Of a DNA stretch of 13,111 nt, positions 5,899-12,577 are shown in pieces. Position numbers and translations under genes: made by a program. The notes beneath the pieces are model-generated. The model made no database searches. It was given only the letters and a program-made list of their open reading frames with translations, and was not told where the DNA came from. Origin of the DNA: Nitrososphaera sp. UBA210 (GTDB lineage Archaea > Thermoproteota > Nitrososphaeria > Nitrososphaerales > Nitrososphaeraceae); assembly GCA_002494895.1 (NCBI GenBank), contig DADA01000011.1, positions 1 through 13,111 of the forward strand, in the 5' to 3' direction. The first letter of the stretch is position 1, and each line of letters begins with the position of its first letter.

Positions 5899-5914
5899 CC
5901 CGGCCGGGCCGGCC
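5899..5914. promoter_or_regulatory. GC-rich overlapping palindromes upstream of the GH5 gene
   Basis: CCCGGCCGGG (5899-5908) is a perfect palindrome and overlaps a second one, GGCCGGCC (5907-5914). They form a GC island in an AT-rich divergent intergenic region, 13-35 nt upstream of TATA-like boxes for the GH5 gene. This could be an operator or a structured element; no regulator is known for it. Confidence 0.3.
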
Positions 5915-5945
5915 TTGCGTTCATCTCATTTAAAGCTCGTTGCGT

Positions 5946-5955
5946 GTTTTAATTA
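5946..5955 (+). promoter_or_regulatory. TATA region for the GH5 gene
   Basis: GTTTTAATTA lies about 50 nt before the ATG at 6002, predicting a leader of about 25 nt. A second candidate, ATTTAAAG, lies at 5929-5936. Which is used cannot be decided from sequence. Confidence 0.35.
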
Positions 5956-6001
5956 CACACACAACCGTTTAGATTCTTTCTCACGAAATATTGTCTATCT
6001 C

Positions 6002-8026
6002 ATGGAAGACCTAGAATCGAGGAGACCAAAGAAATCAGTCAATAGAAACATTCCTAGGCTGCTGCTGGGGCTCACCCTTTCAATACTCTTGGGAGCTTCA
6101 GTCATTCCTGCATCGTACGCTGCTGAAACCTTTAGACACTTTGACGGCAACAACTACATTGAAGTGCCAAATTCGTCAGAGCTGCAGCTTGCCCAGTTTA
6201 CCCTTGAAGCGAGGTTTAGAATAGCAGATAACCTTGCCGAGCGCGGATATATTGTCAGCAAGGCCGCAAGCGACGATGGCAGCGTCCACCTGGACCACAA
6301 CTACGCGCTTTACGTAACCAAACTCAACAAACTGGGCGGAGGTTTCAAGGATACCGAGGGTACGTACCACTACATCTATTCCAACGAATTTTCACTGGGC
6401 GCGTGGCACGTTGCCAAGCTAGTCTATGACGGCACGGAACTTAGAATGTATGTCGATGGCGTTCTTGCAAATGCCAGCAAGATAGCAAAGAACGTGGACA
6501 CGACCGATACCGGCCCCCTGCGCATAGGAACAAACGCCGAAAAACTTGACACATTCTTTGTCGGGGATCTTGATCACATCAAGGTCATGGATCGCAGCAC
6601 GTACAAAGTAAGGTATTACAATAACTTCAACAGCGACGCATCCCCACCGCCATCACCTCCTCCACCACCCAGCGTAAACAACCCCCCAGTTGCGGTCAAT
6701 GATTCCTACTCTACACTCAAAAACGCAAAGGGATCGATAAGCGTGCTCGCAAACGACAGCGACCCTGACGGTGACGCCCTGACCCTTCTGTGGGTGACTG
6801 ACCCACCGAAAGGCGTTGCGAAAAAGAACGCCGATGGCACCGTTTCGTATACACCCAATGCCGGCTATGTCGGAACTGACTCGTTTTCCTACAAGATTTC
6901 AGACGGCAAGGCGACGGACACAGCCGCTGTTTCGGTAACGGTGAGCGACACCACGGTCCCTCCACCACCCCCGCCGCCACCCCCACCTCCGCCTAGCACC
7001 GGCGACTGCTCGGAAATGTCTATGAGCCAGCTGAGAGGCGTGGCATTCATGGATCCGATTCTCTCGAGAAACGAGAGAGGAGGAGCTTTCAGCGCAAAGC
7101 CAGGCTATGTGGAGGAGAGCTTTGAACGCCTCCACTCGTACGGGTTCAATCTGATAAGGGTTCCGTACTACTGGGAATCGTATGTGTACAATCCCACCGA
7201 CTTTATGAACGAATTGGACCTTATCGCCAGGACAGCCCAGGCCAACGACATCTGCGTGGTTTTTGACAATCACCACTGGTTTACCTCCAGCCACTGGAAT
7301 ACCGACATCGGCAAGTCCGGACAGGCCATCGGATTTCCATCATTCGTGGTGAAGAGCTTCCCGTCAAAGGCGACCTACTATGAAACCGCAGGACCCTTCT
7401 GGGATGCGCTCCTCAGCAACAGTCTGACCATTGACGGCAGGAAGATATGGGACATCCAGGCAGAATTCCTGACAAAAGTCGTAAACAAGGTCGACAAATA
7501 TGACAGCGTGGCAGGCTACGAAATACTGAACGAGCCACACTTTTGGTCAAAGGATCAGTACGAAAAGCTGGGCAACTACAACACCTACATGGCACAAAAG
7601 ATAAGGGCTATTTCGGACAAGAAAATAGTCTTTGACAGGGAGACGACAAAGGAATTCATGAGAGATCCATCACTGGAATACAAGATCGTCCCGCGTGGAA
7701 TTTCCAACCTCGTATACGGGCCGCACCTCTATTCGCCACCAACTGCAACTGGCGGAGGAGCAAAGCAGCTTGAGAACATAAAGAAATGGTCAAAGGAATG
7801 GGGAGTGGAGATAATGATAGGAGAATTTTCTGCGCACTCGCAGGCCGACATGAATGCATTCCTCAAAGCATGGAAGGACGCAGGCTTTGGCTGGACATAC
7901 TGGAAATGGAGCAGGGCGACCGGCACCGGAGCGGGACACCTAGGGAATGTAGTGTTCGAAAGCGACACGGTACCAAAGACGGAGGCTCTGAAGCAACTCC
8001 TCAGCGCATACAGCACTGTGTACTGA
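6002..8026 (+). CDS. Secreted multidomain glycoside hydrolase family 5 protein (LamG + Ig-like + GH5)
   Basis: This is a predicted extracellular polysaccharide-active enzyme of 674 aa. A signal peptide (~16-40; LLLGLTLSILLGASVIPASYA, cleaved near Ala40) leads into a LamG/concanavalin-like domain (~44-212: FDGNNYIEVPNS near its start, later LVYDGTELRMYVDG and LRIGTNAEK). A Pro-rich linker (~213-228) precedes a cadherin/Ig-type domain (~229-318: NDSDPDGDALTL, VSYTPNAGYVGTDSFSYKIS). A second linker of about twelve prolines (~319-333) precedes the GH5 (beta/alpha)8 catalytic domain (~334-674). GH5 signatures are LIRVPYYWES with the conserved Arg, DNHHW, ILNEPHFW with the acid/base Glu511, GPHLYSP, and IGEFSAH with the nucleophile Glu608, then WTYWKWS. 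Substrate (cellulose, mannan or other beta-glycan) cannot be told. There is no C-terminal anchor, so it is likely released. The upstream frame is open to 5810, but ATG 6002 precedes the signal peptide and lies after the TATA boxes. Confidence 0.92.
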   Translation: MEDLESRRPKKSVNRNIPRLLLGLTLSILLGASVIPASYAAETFRHFDGNNYIEVPNSSELQLAQFTLEARFRIADNLAERGYIVSKAASDDGSVHLDHNYALYVTKLNKLGGGFKDTEGTYHYIYSNEFSLGAWHVAKLVYDGTELRMYVDGVLANASKIAKNVDTTDTGPLRIGTNAEKLDTFFVGDLDHIKVMDRSTYKVRYYNNFNSDASPPPSPPPPPSVNNPPVAVNDSYSTLKNAKGSISVLANDSDPDGDALTLLWVTDPPKGVAKKNADGTVSYTPNAGYVGTDSFSYKISDGKATDTAAVSVTVSDTTVPPPPPPPPPPPPSTGDCSEMSMSQLRGVAFMDPILSRNERGGAFSAKPGYVEESFERLHSYGFNLIRVPYYWESYVYNPTDFMNELDLIARTAQANDICVVFDNHHWFTSSHWNTDIGKSGQAIGFPSFVVKSFPSKATYYETAGPFWDALLSNSLTIDGRKIWDIQAEFLTKVVNKVDKYDSVAGYEILNEPHFWSKDQYEKLGNYNTYMAQKIRAISDKKIVFDRETTKEFMRDPSLEYKIVPRGISNLVYGPHLYSPPTATGGGAKQLENIKKWSKEWGVEIMIGEFSAHSQADMNAFLKAWKDAGFGWTYWKWSRATGTGAGHLGNVVFESDTVPKTEALKQLLSAYSTVY

Positions 8027-8098
8027 CCGGAGCGGGCCAAGAATCAATACAGTGGCAATCAAAGCTGGGATCAAATCCCCGACTATGTCAAAGGCCGC

Positions 8099-8125
8099 AG
8101 CCTCTTGGCTTAGTCTTATTTTTCT
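8099..8125 (+). terminator. Probable terminator of the GH5 gene
   Basis: A short hairpin AGCC-TCTT-GGCT (8099-8110) is followed by a T-rich tract ending TTATTTTTCT. It lies 73 nt after the GH5 stop and before the convergent gene. T-rich tracts alone can end archaeal transcripts. A second small hairpin, GGGAT-CAA-ATCCC, lies at 8067-8079. Confidence 0.45.
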
Positions 8126-8137
8126 AAAGTGACTTTC

Positions 8138-8917
8138 CTATTTCTTTACTGATAGAACCCTGACTGCGTGCTCGTATTCCTTCAGAGTATTGATGGGGAC
8201 CCAGTTCTTGGTCTCTATGAACATGCTGGCCAGCTTGCCCCCGCTCGCGAGGTGCGGCATTACGACTGACTCGAATTCGATCGGGCGAGGGTCGTCAAGG
8301 TCAATCTTTTCCTTGATAATGTCGTATACTTCTGGCTCAAAGGCGTACATGCCTATCGACGTGGGCAGTCTTACCGTTGGTTTTTCGGTGAATTTTCTTA
8401 TGACGCCGTGCTCGTCTACTTCGGCTACTCCGTAGGGGTATTCCGTGCCTGGAACGAGCACTATTGTTGCCGAAGTTGCTTGCCTCCTCATTGAATCTGC
8501 GTGGTGCATTAGCAGCCTGGAGAACACTCTTTCTTCCAGGACAATGTCGTCTGGAAAAACAACCAGGCATCTCCTTGTCCTGTCGATCTTGCTATTGATA
8601 ATCGCGTACTTGAACGCCTTGCCCTTGCCCCATCCTATCGCGTCTGCCGGGTCGATGCTGTATGTGGCACTGATGCCGTACTTGCTGCCGTCGCCGACAT
8701 GCTCCACCACCATTTCAGCCTTGTGCCCGAGCAGGAAGACAAAGTTCCTGAACCCTTCCTTTGTGAGGGACTCTATGCACATGTCCACAAGTTTCTTGCC
8801 GGAAATTTCAAGCAGGCATTTTGGCACATCCATGCCGAGCCTCTTGGCCCTGCCGCCTGCGATTACGATGACTTGCGTTTCCTCAACCAGATCGTCATAC
8901 CATTTCTTCATTGCCAT
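8138..8917 (-). CDS. Sugar-1-phosphate nucleotidyltransferase
   Basis: This enzyme joins a hexose-1-phosphate to an NTP to make an NDP-sugar and pyrophosphate, in the cytoplasm. The 259-aa product has the nucleotide-binding start VIAGGRAKRLG with PK at 32-33 (residues ~18-33), the metal-binding FPDD (Asp123/Asp124), the sugar-contact region YPYGVAEVDE and FTEKP, and a hexose-binding VPINTLKEYE near the end. It is a single-domain form without the left-handed beta-helix acyltransferase tail of GlmU. GDP-mannose or UDP/dTDP-glucose synthesis is possible; the base and sugar cannot be told. It starts 6 nt after the stop of the PGI/PMI gene, so the pair is an operon: the isomerase supplies Man-6-P/Glc-6-P and this enzyme, after a mutase step not encoded here, activates the sugar. 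It converges on the GH5 gene. Confidence 0.9.
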   Translation of the reverse strand: MAMKKWYDDLVEETQVIVIAGGRAKRLGMDVPKCLLEISGKKLVDMCIESLTKEGFRNFVFLLGHKAEMVVEHVGDGSKYGISATYSIDPADAIGWGKGKAFKYAIINSKIDRTRRCLVVFPDDIVLEERVFSRLLMHHADSMRRQATSATIVLVPGTEYPYGVAEVDEHGVIRKFTEKPTVRLPTSIGMYAFEPEVYDIIKEKIDLDDPRPIEFESVVMPHLASGGKLASMFIETKNWVPINTLKEYEHAVRVLSVKK

Positions 8918-8923
8918 CGCAGC

Positions 8924-9997
8924 TCATTGCCCCTTAATGTCAGTACGTGCCACCCTCTTTAGCTGTTCTATGTTATGCACCGGGCCCGGATCTATTCCTC
9001 TAGAGATGGCAAGATAAACGCTAACAAAATCTCCCAAGTAGCAAAGTGACAGAAGCCTTGCCAGTTCAGATTTTCCTCTCGTCCAAAGATCATAGACCTT
9101 GGCGCCCTTTGCCTCGGCGAGATGCTTTGCGGCCTCGACCTTGGCGTCCATGCCCTCTTCGTGCTCCCGAACAGAGTCCCTGAGCAACAAAAGCGCATAG
9201 TCCTTCACCTGTGCGTTGTCAGGATGATGCCATGATTCGATTTCATTGTGGAGTAGCTCCGGTAGGACATCTACGTAGCAGTGGGCCTTTGCATTTTCGT
9301 TAATCTGCTGTTTCCACCTGAGAGCCACGACATCGGTAAACTCGCTTTCTCCGTATACAACAGGAAACCTGCCGAGAAGCGCAAGCGCGAGCAGGCGCGC
9401 CGGGTTGCTGTTCTGCGGAACACCTGGCCCGCACTGCTTCTTTACTTCTCGTAGAACCGCCAATACTTCCGCGATGTCCGGGTCAATCGAGGGTCCGATT
9501 CCGAGTTTATGTAGGGCACCTAATACGGCGATCAACATGTAGCCCAGGGTTGCCCTCGGAAAGCCGTTCTCCGGTACAGATATCCACGGAATATTCTTCT
9601 TGGCGCAGATCGCCCCGAGCTCGTAGGACGATGTCATGACCAGGTTCCTTGCGCCGACAGAAATAGAGCTGTTCAGGGCATCAAGGGTTTCGCGCGTCTT
9701 GCCCGAGTATGTAATGGAAATTACGAGAGTATCGCTGTTTACAAAACGCGGCAGCTTTGAACTCTTTTGAACGTAGACGGGAATAGCCTGATTCCTCAGC
9801 AATACCTTTACAAAGTCGCCAACCACTCCCGAGGCGCCCATGCCCATGATGACAATGTTTGAGATTTTTTCTTCAGAAAACTGGCTGGGCATCTTGTGAC
9901 TGTTTAGTGAGGCGTATGCGAGCAAGACCTGCGATGGAAAGTCGGAGACTTTCTGCAACATCTGTGTAGTATCCTCTTTGAGTGGTACCGTCGTCAA
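8924..9997 (-). CDS. Bifunctional phosphoglucose/phosphomannose isomerase
   Basis: This SIS-family enzyme interconverts fructose-6-phosphate with glucose-6-phosphate and mannose-6-phosphate; this type is known from Crenarchaeota such as Pyrobaculum. The 357-aa product has the first SIS domain with GMGASGVVGD (52-61) and the Ser/Thr-rich phosphate loop SITYSGKTRETL (94-105). A second SIS domain carries the active-site segments NENAK (233-237) and HNEIESW (250-256), where the conserved Glu and His reside. Length is slightly over the usual ~300-330 aa. The start is TTG 9997: it is preceded by an in-frame TAG, and a TATA-like CTTATTT is centred 28 nt upstream, so the message would be almost leaderless. 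ATG 9961 is the alternative. It leads an operon with the sugar nucleotidyltransferase. Confidence 0.92.
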   Translation of the reverse strand: MTTVPLKEDTTQMLQKVSDFPSQVLLAYASLNSHKMPSQFSEEKISNIVIMGMGASGVVGDFVKVLLRNQAIPVYVQKSSKLPRFVNSDTLVISITYSGKTRETLDALNSSISVGARNLVMTSSYELGAICAKKNIPWISVPENGFPRATLGYMLIAVLGALHKLGIGPSIDPDIAEVLAVLREVKKQCGPGVPQNSNPARLLALALLGRFPVVYGESEFTDVVALRWKQQINENAKAHCYVDVLPELLHNEIESWHHPDNAQVKDYALLLLRDSVREHEEGMDAKVEAAKHLAEAKGAKVYDLWTRGKSELARLLSLCYLGDFVSVYLAISRGIDPGPVHNIEQLKRVARTDIKGQ

Positions 9998-10021
9998 CTA
10001 ACTCAATTCGATCCGACATGG

Positions 10022-10028
10022 AAATAAG
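10022..10028 (-). promoter_or_regulatory. TATA box for the PGI/PMI operon
   Basis: The minus strand reads CTTATTT, centred at 10025. The predicted transcription start is at about 9999, two bases before the TTG at 9997. Confidence 0.45.
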
Positions 10029-10154
10029 TCACTATGGACTATCCGCGCCTGTGTTCTGTATTAGATGTTATAGAGCAACCGAATGTATCTTTTTACCCAC
10101 TTTTCAACTTGTAACAACTTGAGTATACAGCCCTTGTTGGAGTTCTAGAGTGCA

Positions 10155-10183
10155 CTGCCAGAGGCGAGTACGCCCGAAGGCAG
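10155..10183. other. Two-tier hairpin downstream of the propeller gene
   Basis: An outer stem CTGCC/GGCAG (10155-10159, 10179-10183) encloses an inner stem GGCG/CGCC (10163-10166, 10171-10174) with an AGTA loop. It lies 65-93 nt past the stop of the minus-strand propeller gene, within the 250-bp gap before the isomerase promoter. It could be a 3'UTR structure or a small RNA element. No poly-T follows on the minus strand, so it is not called a terminator. Nothing else was seen in 9998-10247. Confidence 0.3.
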
Positions 10184-10247
10184 AACAGCTACTGGTATGA
10201 GCATTAAAGAGATTTCCGGCTTTAGTCTGTTCGAGGTCGAAAGGCTA

Positions 10248-12221
10248 CTAACGAGCGGTCCTTTTCCTAAAGAAAGCAAAGGCCCCGAGCGAAGCGAGCG
10301 TGGATGCTACCAACGTTAAAGAGCCTATCGGAGACTCGGGCAGAACAAAGAACGAAATATTGAGGGTCACTTCGACAACTTTTCCGTTTCCGAAATCAGC
10401 TTCAACCTTCCATGTTCCTTTCTCGTCTGGGACAAATGTGTCTGATGCCAATCCGCCTGCAAGTGGAACGGTGACTGTCCTATCTATGATGTCGCTCGGG
10501 TCTATCCATCTGAATGTCACTTCAGTTACTCCAGGATCATCGGTTTCAGCCAGAGCCTCAAGCTCGTCTCCCACCGACGCTACAAGGTCAGAAGCGGCCA
10601 TACCTTCAAAGAGATTCAGATCGTAGTTGTGTTCGCCGCTGCCCGAAACCAACGTCCTGTCAAATTTTACGTTGTAGTTCCCGTCCGAAGTGTCCGTCCA
10701 TATAGCCAATACCCTGTCTGCCGGAATAGATGATGCCAGCAAGTCGTAGTCGCCAGTGTAAAACGATCCCAAGTTGGCGTTGAAAAAGCCCGAGATCGGA
10801 GTTGAGAACCAATCACCGTCAGATTCGCAATTGCCGCCGGCTTCAGAGACATCACAGTAATAGTTCATTATCTGCCACGTGGGATTCCCCGTACCAGATC
10901 TGTCCCTTGCCATGATATGGATGGTTCCTCCGTCTCCTTCCGGATCAAATATCGTGATGGACGGATGCCATTGATCCGCCGAATCAATCGGCGACGCCGC
11001 TAAAGGACTGCTAAAGTCGCAACTGGAATCAGAGCAGGAATCGGCATGGGCATACATCACGTCGCCTCCCGTTCCGGAGTTTCTTTCCGCGTAAACTACA
11101 TGAATGCCACCCTCGGTGTCGATAGTTAATCGCGGAAAACTGTCGACCCGGAAGTCATCGGGCTGCGCGTCCGCATCGTCTCCGTCCAGACATCCGTTCG
11201 CGCTATCGCAGATGGCGAATCTGTCAAAAGTTGTTACCGTAAACGTAGGGCCAAAGTTGACGCCTCCGTCAGTGGAAAACCTGAGCCTGATGGCTCCGGT
11301 ACTGAGGCTCGTCATTTCCATCCACGCCACGTATATCTTGCCGTCCTTATCGACCGTAACGTAGCATCCCTGGATGAAATTGCCGTTCCTTGCCCCTGCC
11401 ACGCTGTCCAGGGTGACTACAGCACCGAGGACTGGCGCCGCCTTTCTTACCTGGATCTTATCGACCATTGGAGTCGTGGAACCAAAATCGGTCCAGCAGA
11501 CATACAAGTTGTCCTTGAAAGGGCTGCCGTCGCTGCCGTCAACTGCTGCCCACGGCTTGTCATTAAAGCCGGATACTCCAGACGCAATAACCACAGGTGC
11601 GCCCCAGGTGTTGCCGTTGTCAACTGATGCCCTGTATCTCACATCCGTGGTGGAGTCGAGAGCAGCTGCAACGAAATAAAACTTGCCAGCGCTATCGACC
11701 AGAACTATCTGGTTAAATGTAAATTCGCCCGGCGAACCCCAGGTCCCCTCGTCAATCCAGCTTGTTCCCATGTCGTTGGACCTGGCAATTCTTGCGTTAA
11801 AGACTCCTGTAGAGTCGTCATTGAATCCCGCGACTATCTTGTTTTCGTCATTGGGGCTGACGGCCATTGTCGCTTCGGACGGGATTGCATTAATTGCTCC
11901 GTCGTACACAAGGAAGTCCGCTGCCGATTCCCAGATCGTGCTTGTGGAACTGCCGGCAAGTGTGGAGGCAGCCCTGTTTTGCGATGAAACTGGCGCCGCC
12001 GTCAACTTGCCGATCTTTTTTGTCAGAAAGTTGATCATCTTTGCCTTTTCTTTTCCGACGCGCTTTGTAACTTCCTTGTCTATCTTTTCCTCCGTATCCT
12101 CGTCCACTTTTTTTGCGGCGGCGATATTGAAAGACGCGAAAGGTAGCATCATCAGTAACAGTCCAGCAAGAGCCGCGACTGTGATGAGCCTAGCGTTTGA
12201 TCTAGGAAACACGTCTTTCAT
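10248..12221 (-). CDS. Secreted beta-propeller (Asp-box/sialidase-like) protein with C-terminal membrane anchor
   Basis: This is a predicted surface protein of 657 aa. A signal peptide (~12-36, LLLMMLPFASFNIAAA) is followed by a strongly charged helical stretch (~37-75, alternating Lys and Glu). A large beta-propeller-like region (~95-525) has Asp-box motifs SNDMGTSW (148-155), SVDNGNTW (199-206) and STDGGVNF (316-323), plus repeated VAGFN, YVCWTD, YVAWME, HVVYAE and LAIWTD strands. Eight cysteines in the propeller suggest disulphides. An Ig-like domain (~540-622) precedes the tail: PESPIG, a hydrophobic helix (~632-650) and RKRTAR. The tail resembles archaeosortase-type sorting signals. Sialidase catalytic residues were not found, so a binding or structural role is as likely as enzymatic. 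The ATG at 12221 sits about 27 nt from TATA-like TTTTAAG. Confidence 0.88.
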   Translation of the reverse strand: MKDVFPRSNARLITVAALAGLLLMMLPFASFNIAAAKKVDEDTEEKIDKEVTKRVGKEKAKMINFLTKKIGKLTAAPVSSQNRAASTLAGSSTSTIWESAADFLVYDGAINAIPSEATMAVSPNDENKIVAGFNDDSTGVFNARIARSNDMGTSWIDEGTWGSPGEFTFNQIVLVDSAGKFYFVAAALDSTTDVRYRASVDNGNTWGAPVVIASGVSGFNDKPWAAVDGSDGSPFKDNLYVCWTDFGSTTPMVDKIQVRKAAPVLGAVVTLDSVAGARNGNFIQGCYVTVDKDGKIYVAWMEMTSLSTGAIRLRFSTDGGVNFGPTFTVTTFDRFAICDSANGCLDGDDADAQPDDFRVDSFPRLTIDTEGGIHVVYAERNSGTGGDVMYAHADSCSDSSCDFSSPLAASPIDSADQWHPSITIFDPEGDGGTIHIMARDRSGTGNPTWQIMNYYCDVSEAGGNCESDGDWFSTPISGFFNANLGSFYTGDYDLLASSIPADRVLAIWTDTSDGNYNVKFDRTLVSGSGEHNYDLNLFEGMAASDLVASVGDELEALAETDDPGVTEVTFRWIDPSDIIDRTVTVPLAGGLASDTFVPDEKGTWKVEADFGNGKVVEVTLNISFFVLPESPIGSLTLVASTLASLGAFAFFRKRTAR

Positions 12222-12244
12222 CGCAAACGGAAGACCGGTCTGAT

Positions 12245-12251
12245 CTTAAAA
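12245..12251 (-). promoter_or_regulatory. TATA box for the propeller gene
   Basis: The minus strand reads TTTTAAG, centred at 12248. It predicts a start at 12221-12222, exactly at the ATG (leaderless). Confidence 0.5.
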
Positions 12252-12500
12252 GGGGTGTGTATTACATGATAAGAAATTGATGTTACTGTACAGTCATACT
12301 ATTCGAATCGCATCTGAATTCGCTACGGCCGCAACCTTGCAGCAAAAGCGGCATAGTCAGACCTCGCAGTTTATCCATCGCCTTGTCACCAGAATGGAGG
12401 CAGCCTCTAGAAGCAGCATGAAATTCTGAGAGTTAGGCAAGCGTTTCGCACCGCTGGATCGGTGCGGCCTGGATCTCGAAAATTGTCCGGCATCTTCCAT
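12252..12500. other. Intergenic stretch with one hairpin
   Basis: No convincing gene is seen between the propeller promoter and the TATA-like box of the right-edge gene. It contains a perfect 7-bp stem CGCACCG/CGGTGCG (12447-12453 and 12460-12466) with loop CTGGAT, and CTGGATC recurs just after the hairpin (12470-12476). No poly-T tract follows. It might be a terminator-like structure from an upstream gene or a small RNA, but nothing more can be shown. Confidence 0.4.
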
Positions 12501-12507
12501 CTATATG
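12501..12507 (+). promoter_or_regulatory. Candidate TATA box for the right-edge gene
   Basis: CTATATG predicts transcription from about 12530, leaving a leader of about 48 nt to the ATG at 12578. It is the best TATA match in this stretch, but the spacing to the start is looser than for other genes here. Confidence 0.3.
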
Positions 12508-12577
12508 TACTTTGTAAAGTGGGATTCACTACACACATCTCGATTTACTGCTCTCAAGCTATTCTCAATTAGTCTCA

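Noticed and set aside
5810..6001. 64-residue N-terminal extension of the GH5 reading frame
   Set aside because: The extension lies upstream of the signal peptide, crosses the GC palindromes and both candidate TATA boxes, and has no domain. The start at 6002 explains the signal peptide.
6642..7002. CCN-rich short repeats at two places (about 6642-6675 and 6957-7000)
   Set aside because: These are proline codon runs of the two interdomain linkers, not a CRISPR or intergenic repeat.
8061..8082. GGGATCAAATCCC resembling a tRNA T-arm in the gap after the GH5 gene
   Set aside because: The stem and loop lengths do not fit a T-arm and no acceptor, D or anticodon stem can be formed around it on either strand. 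It is a simple small hairpin.
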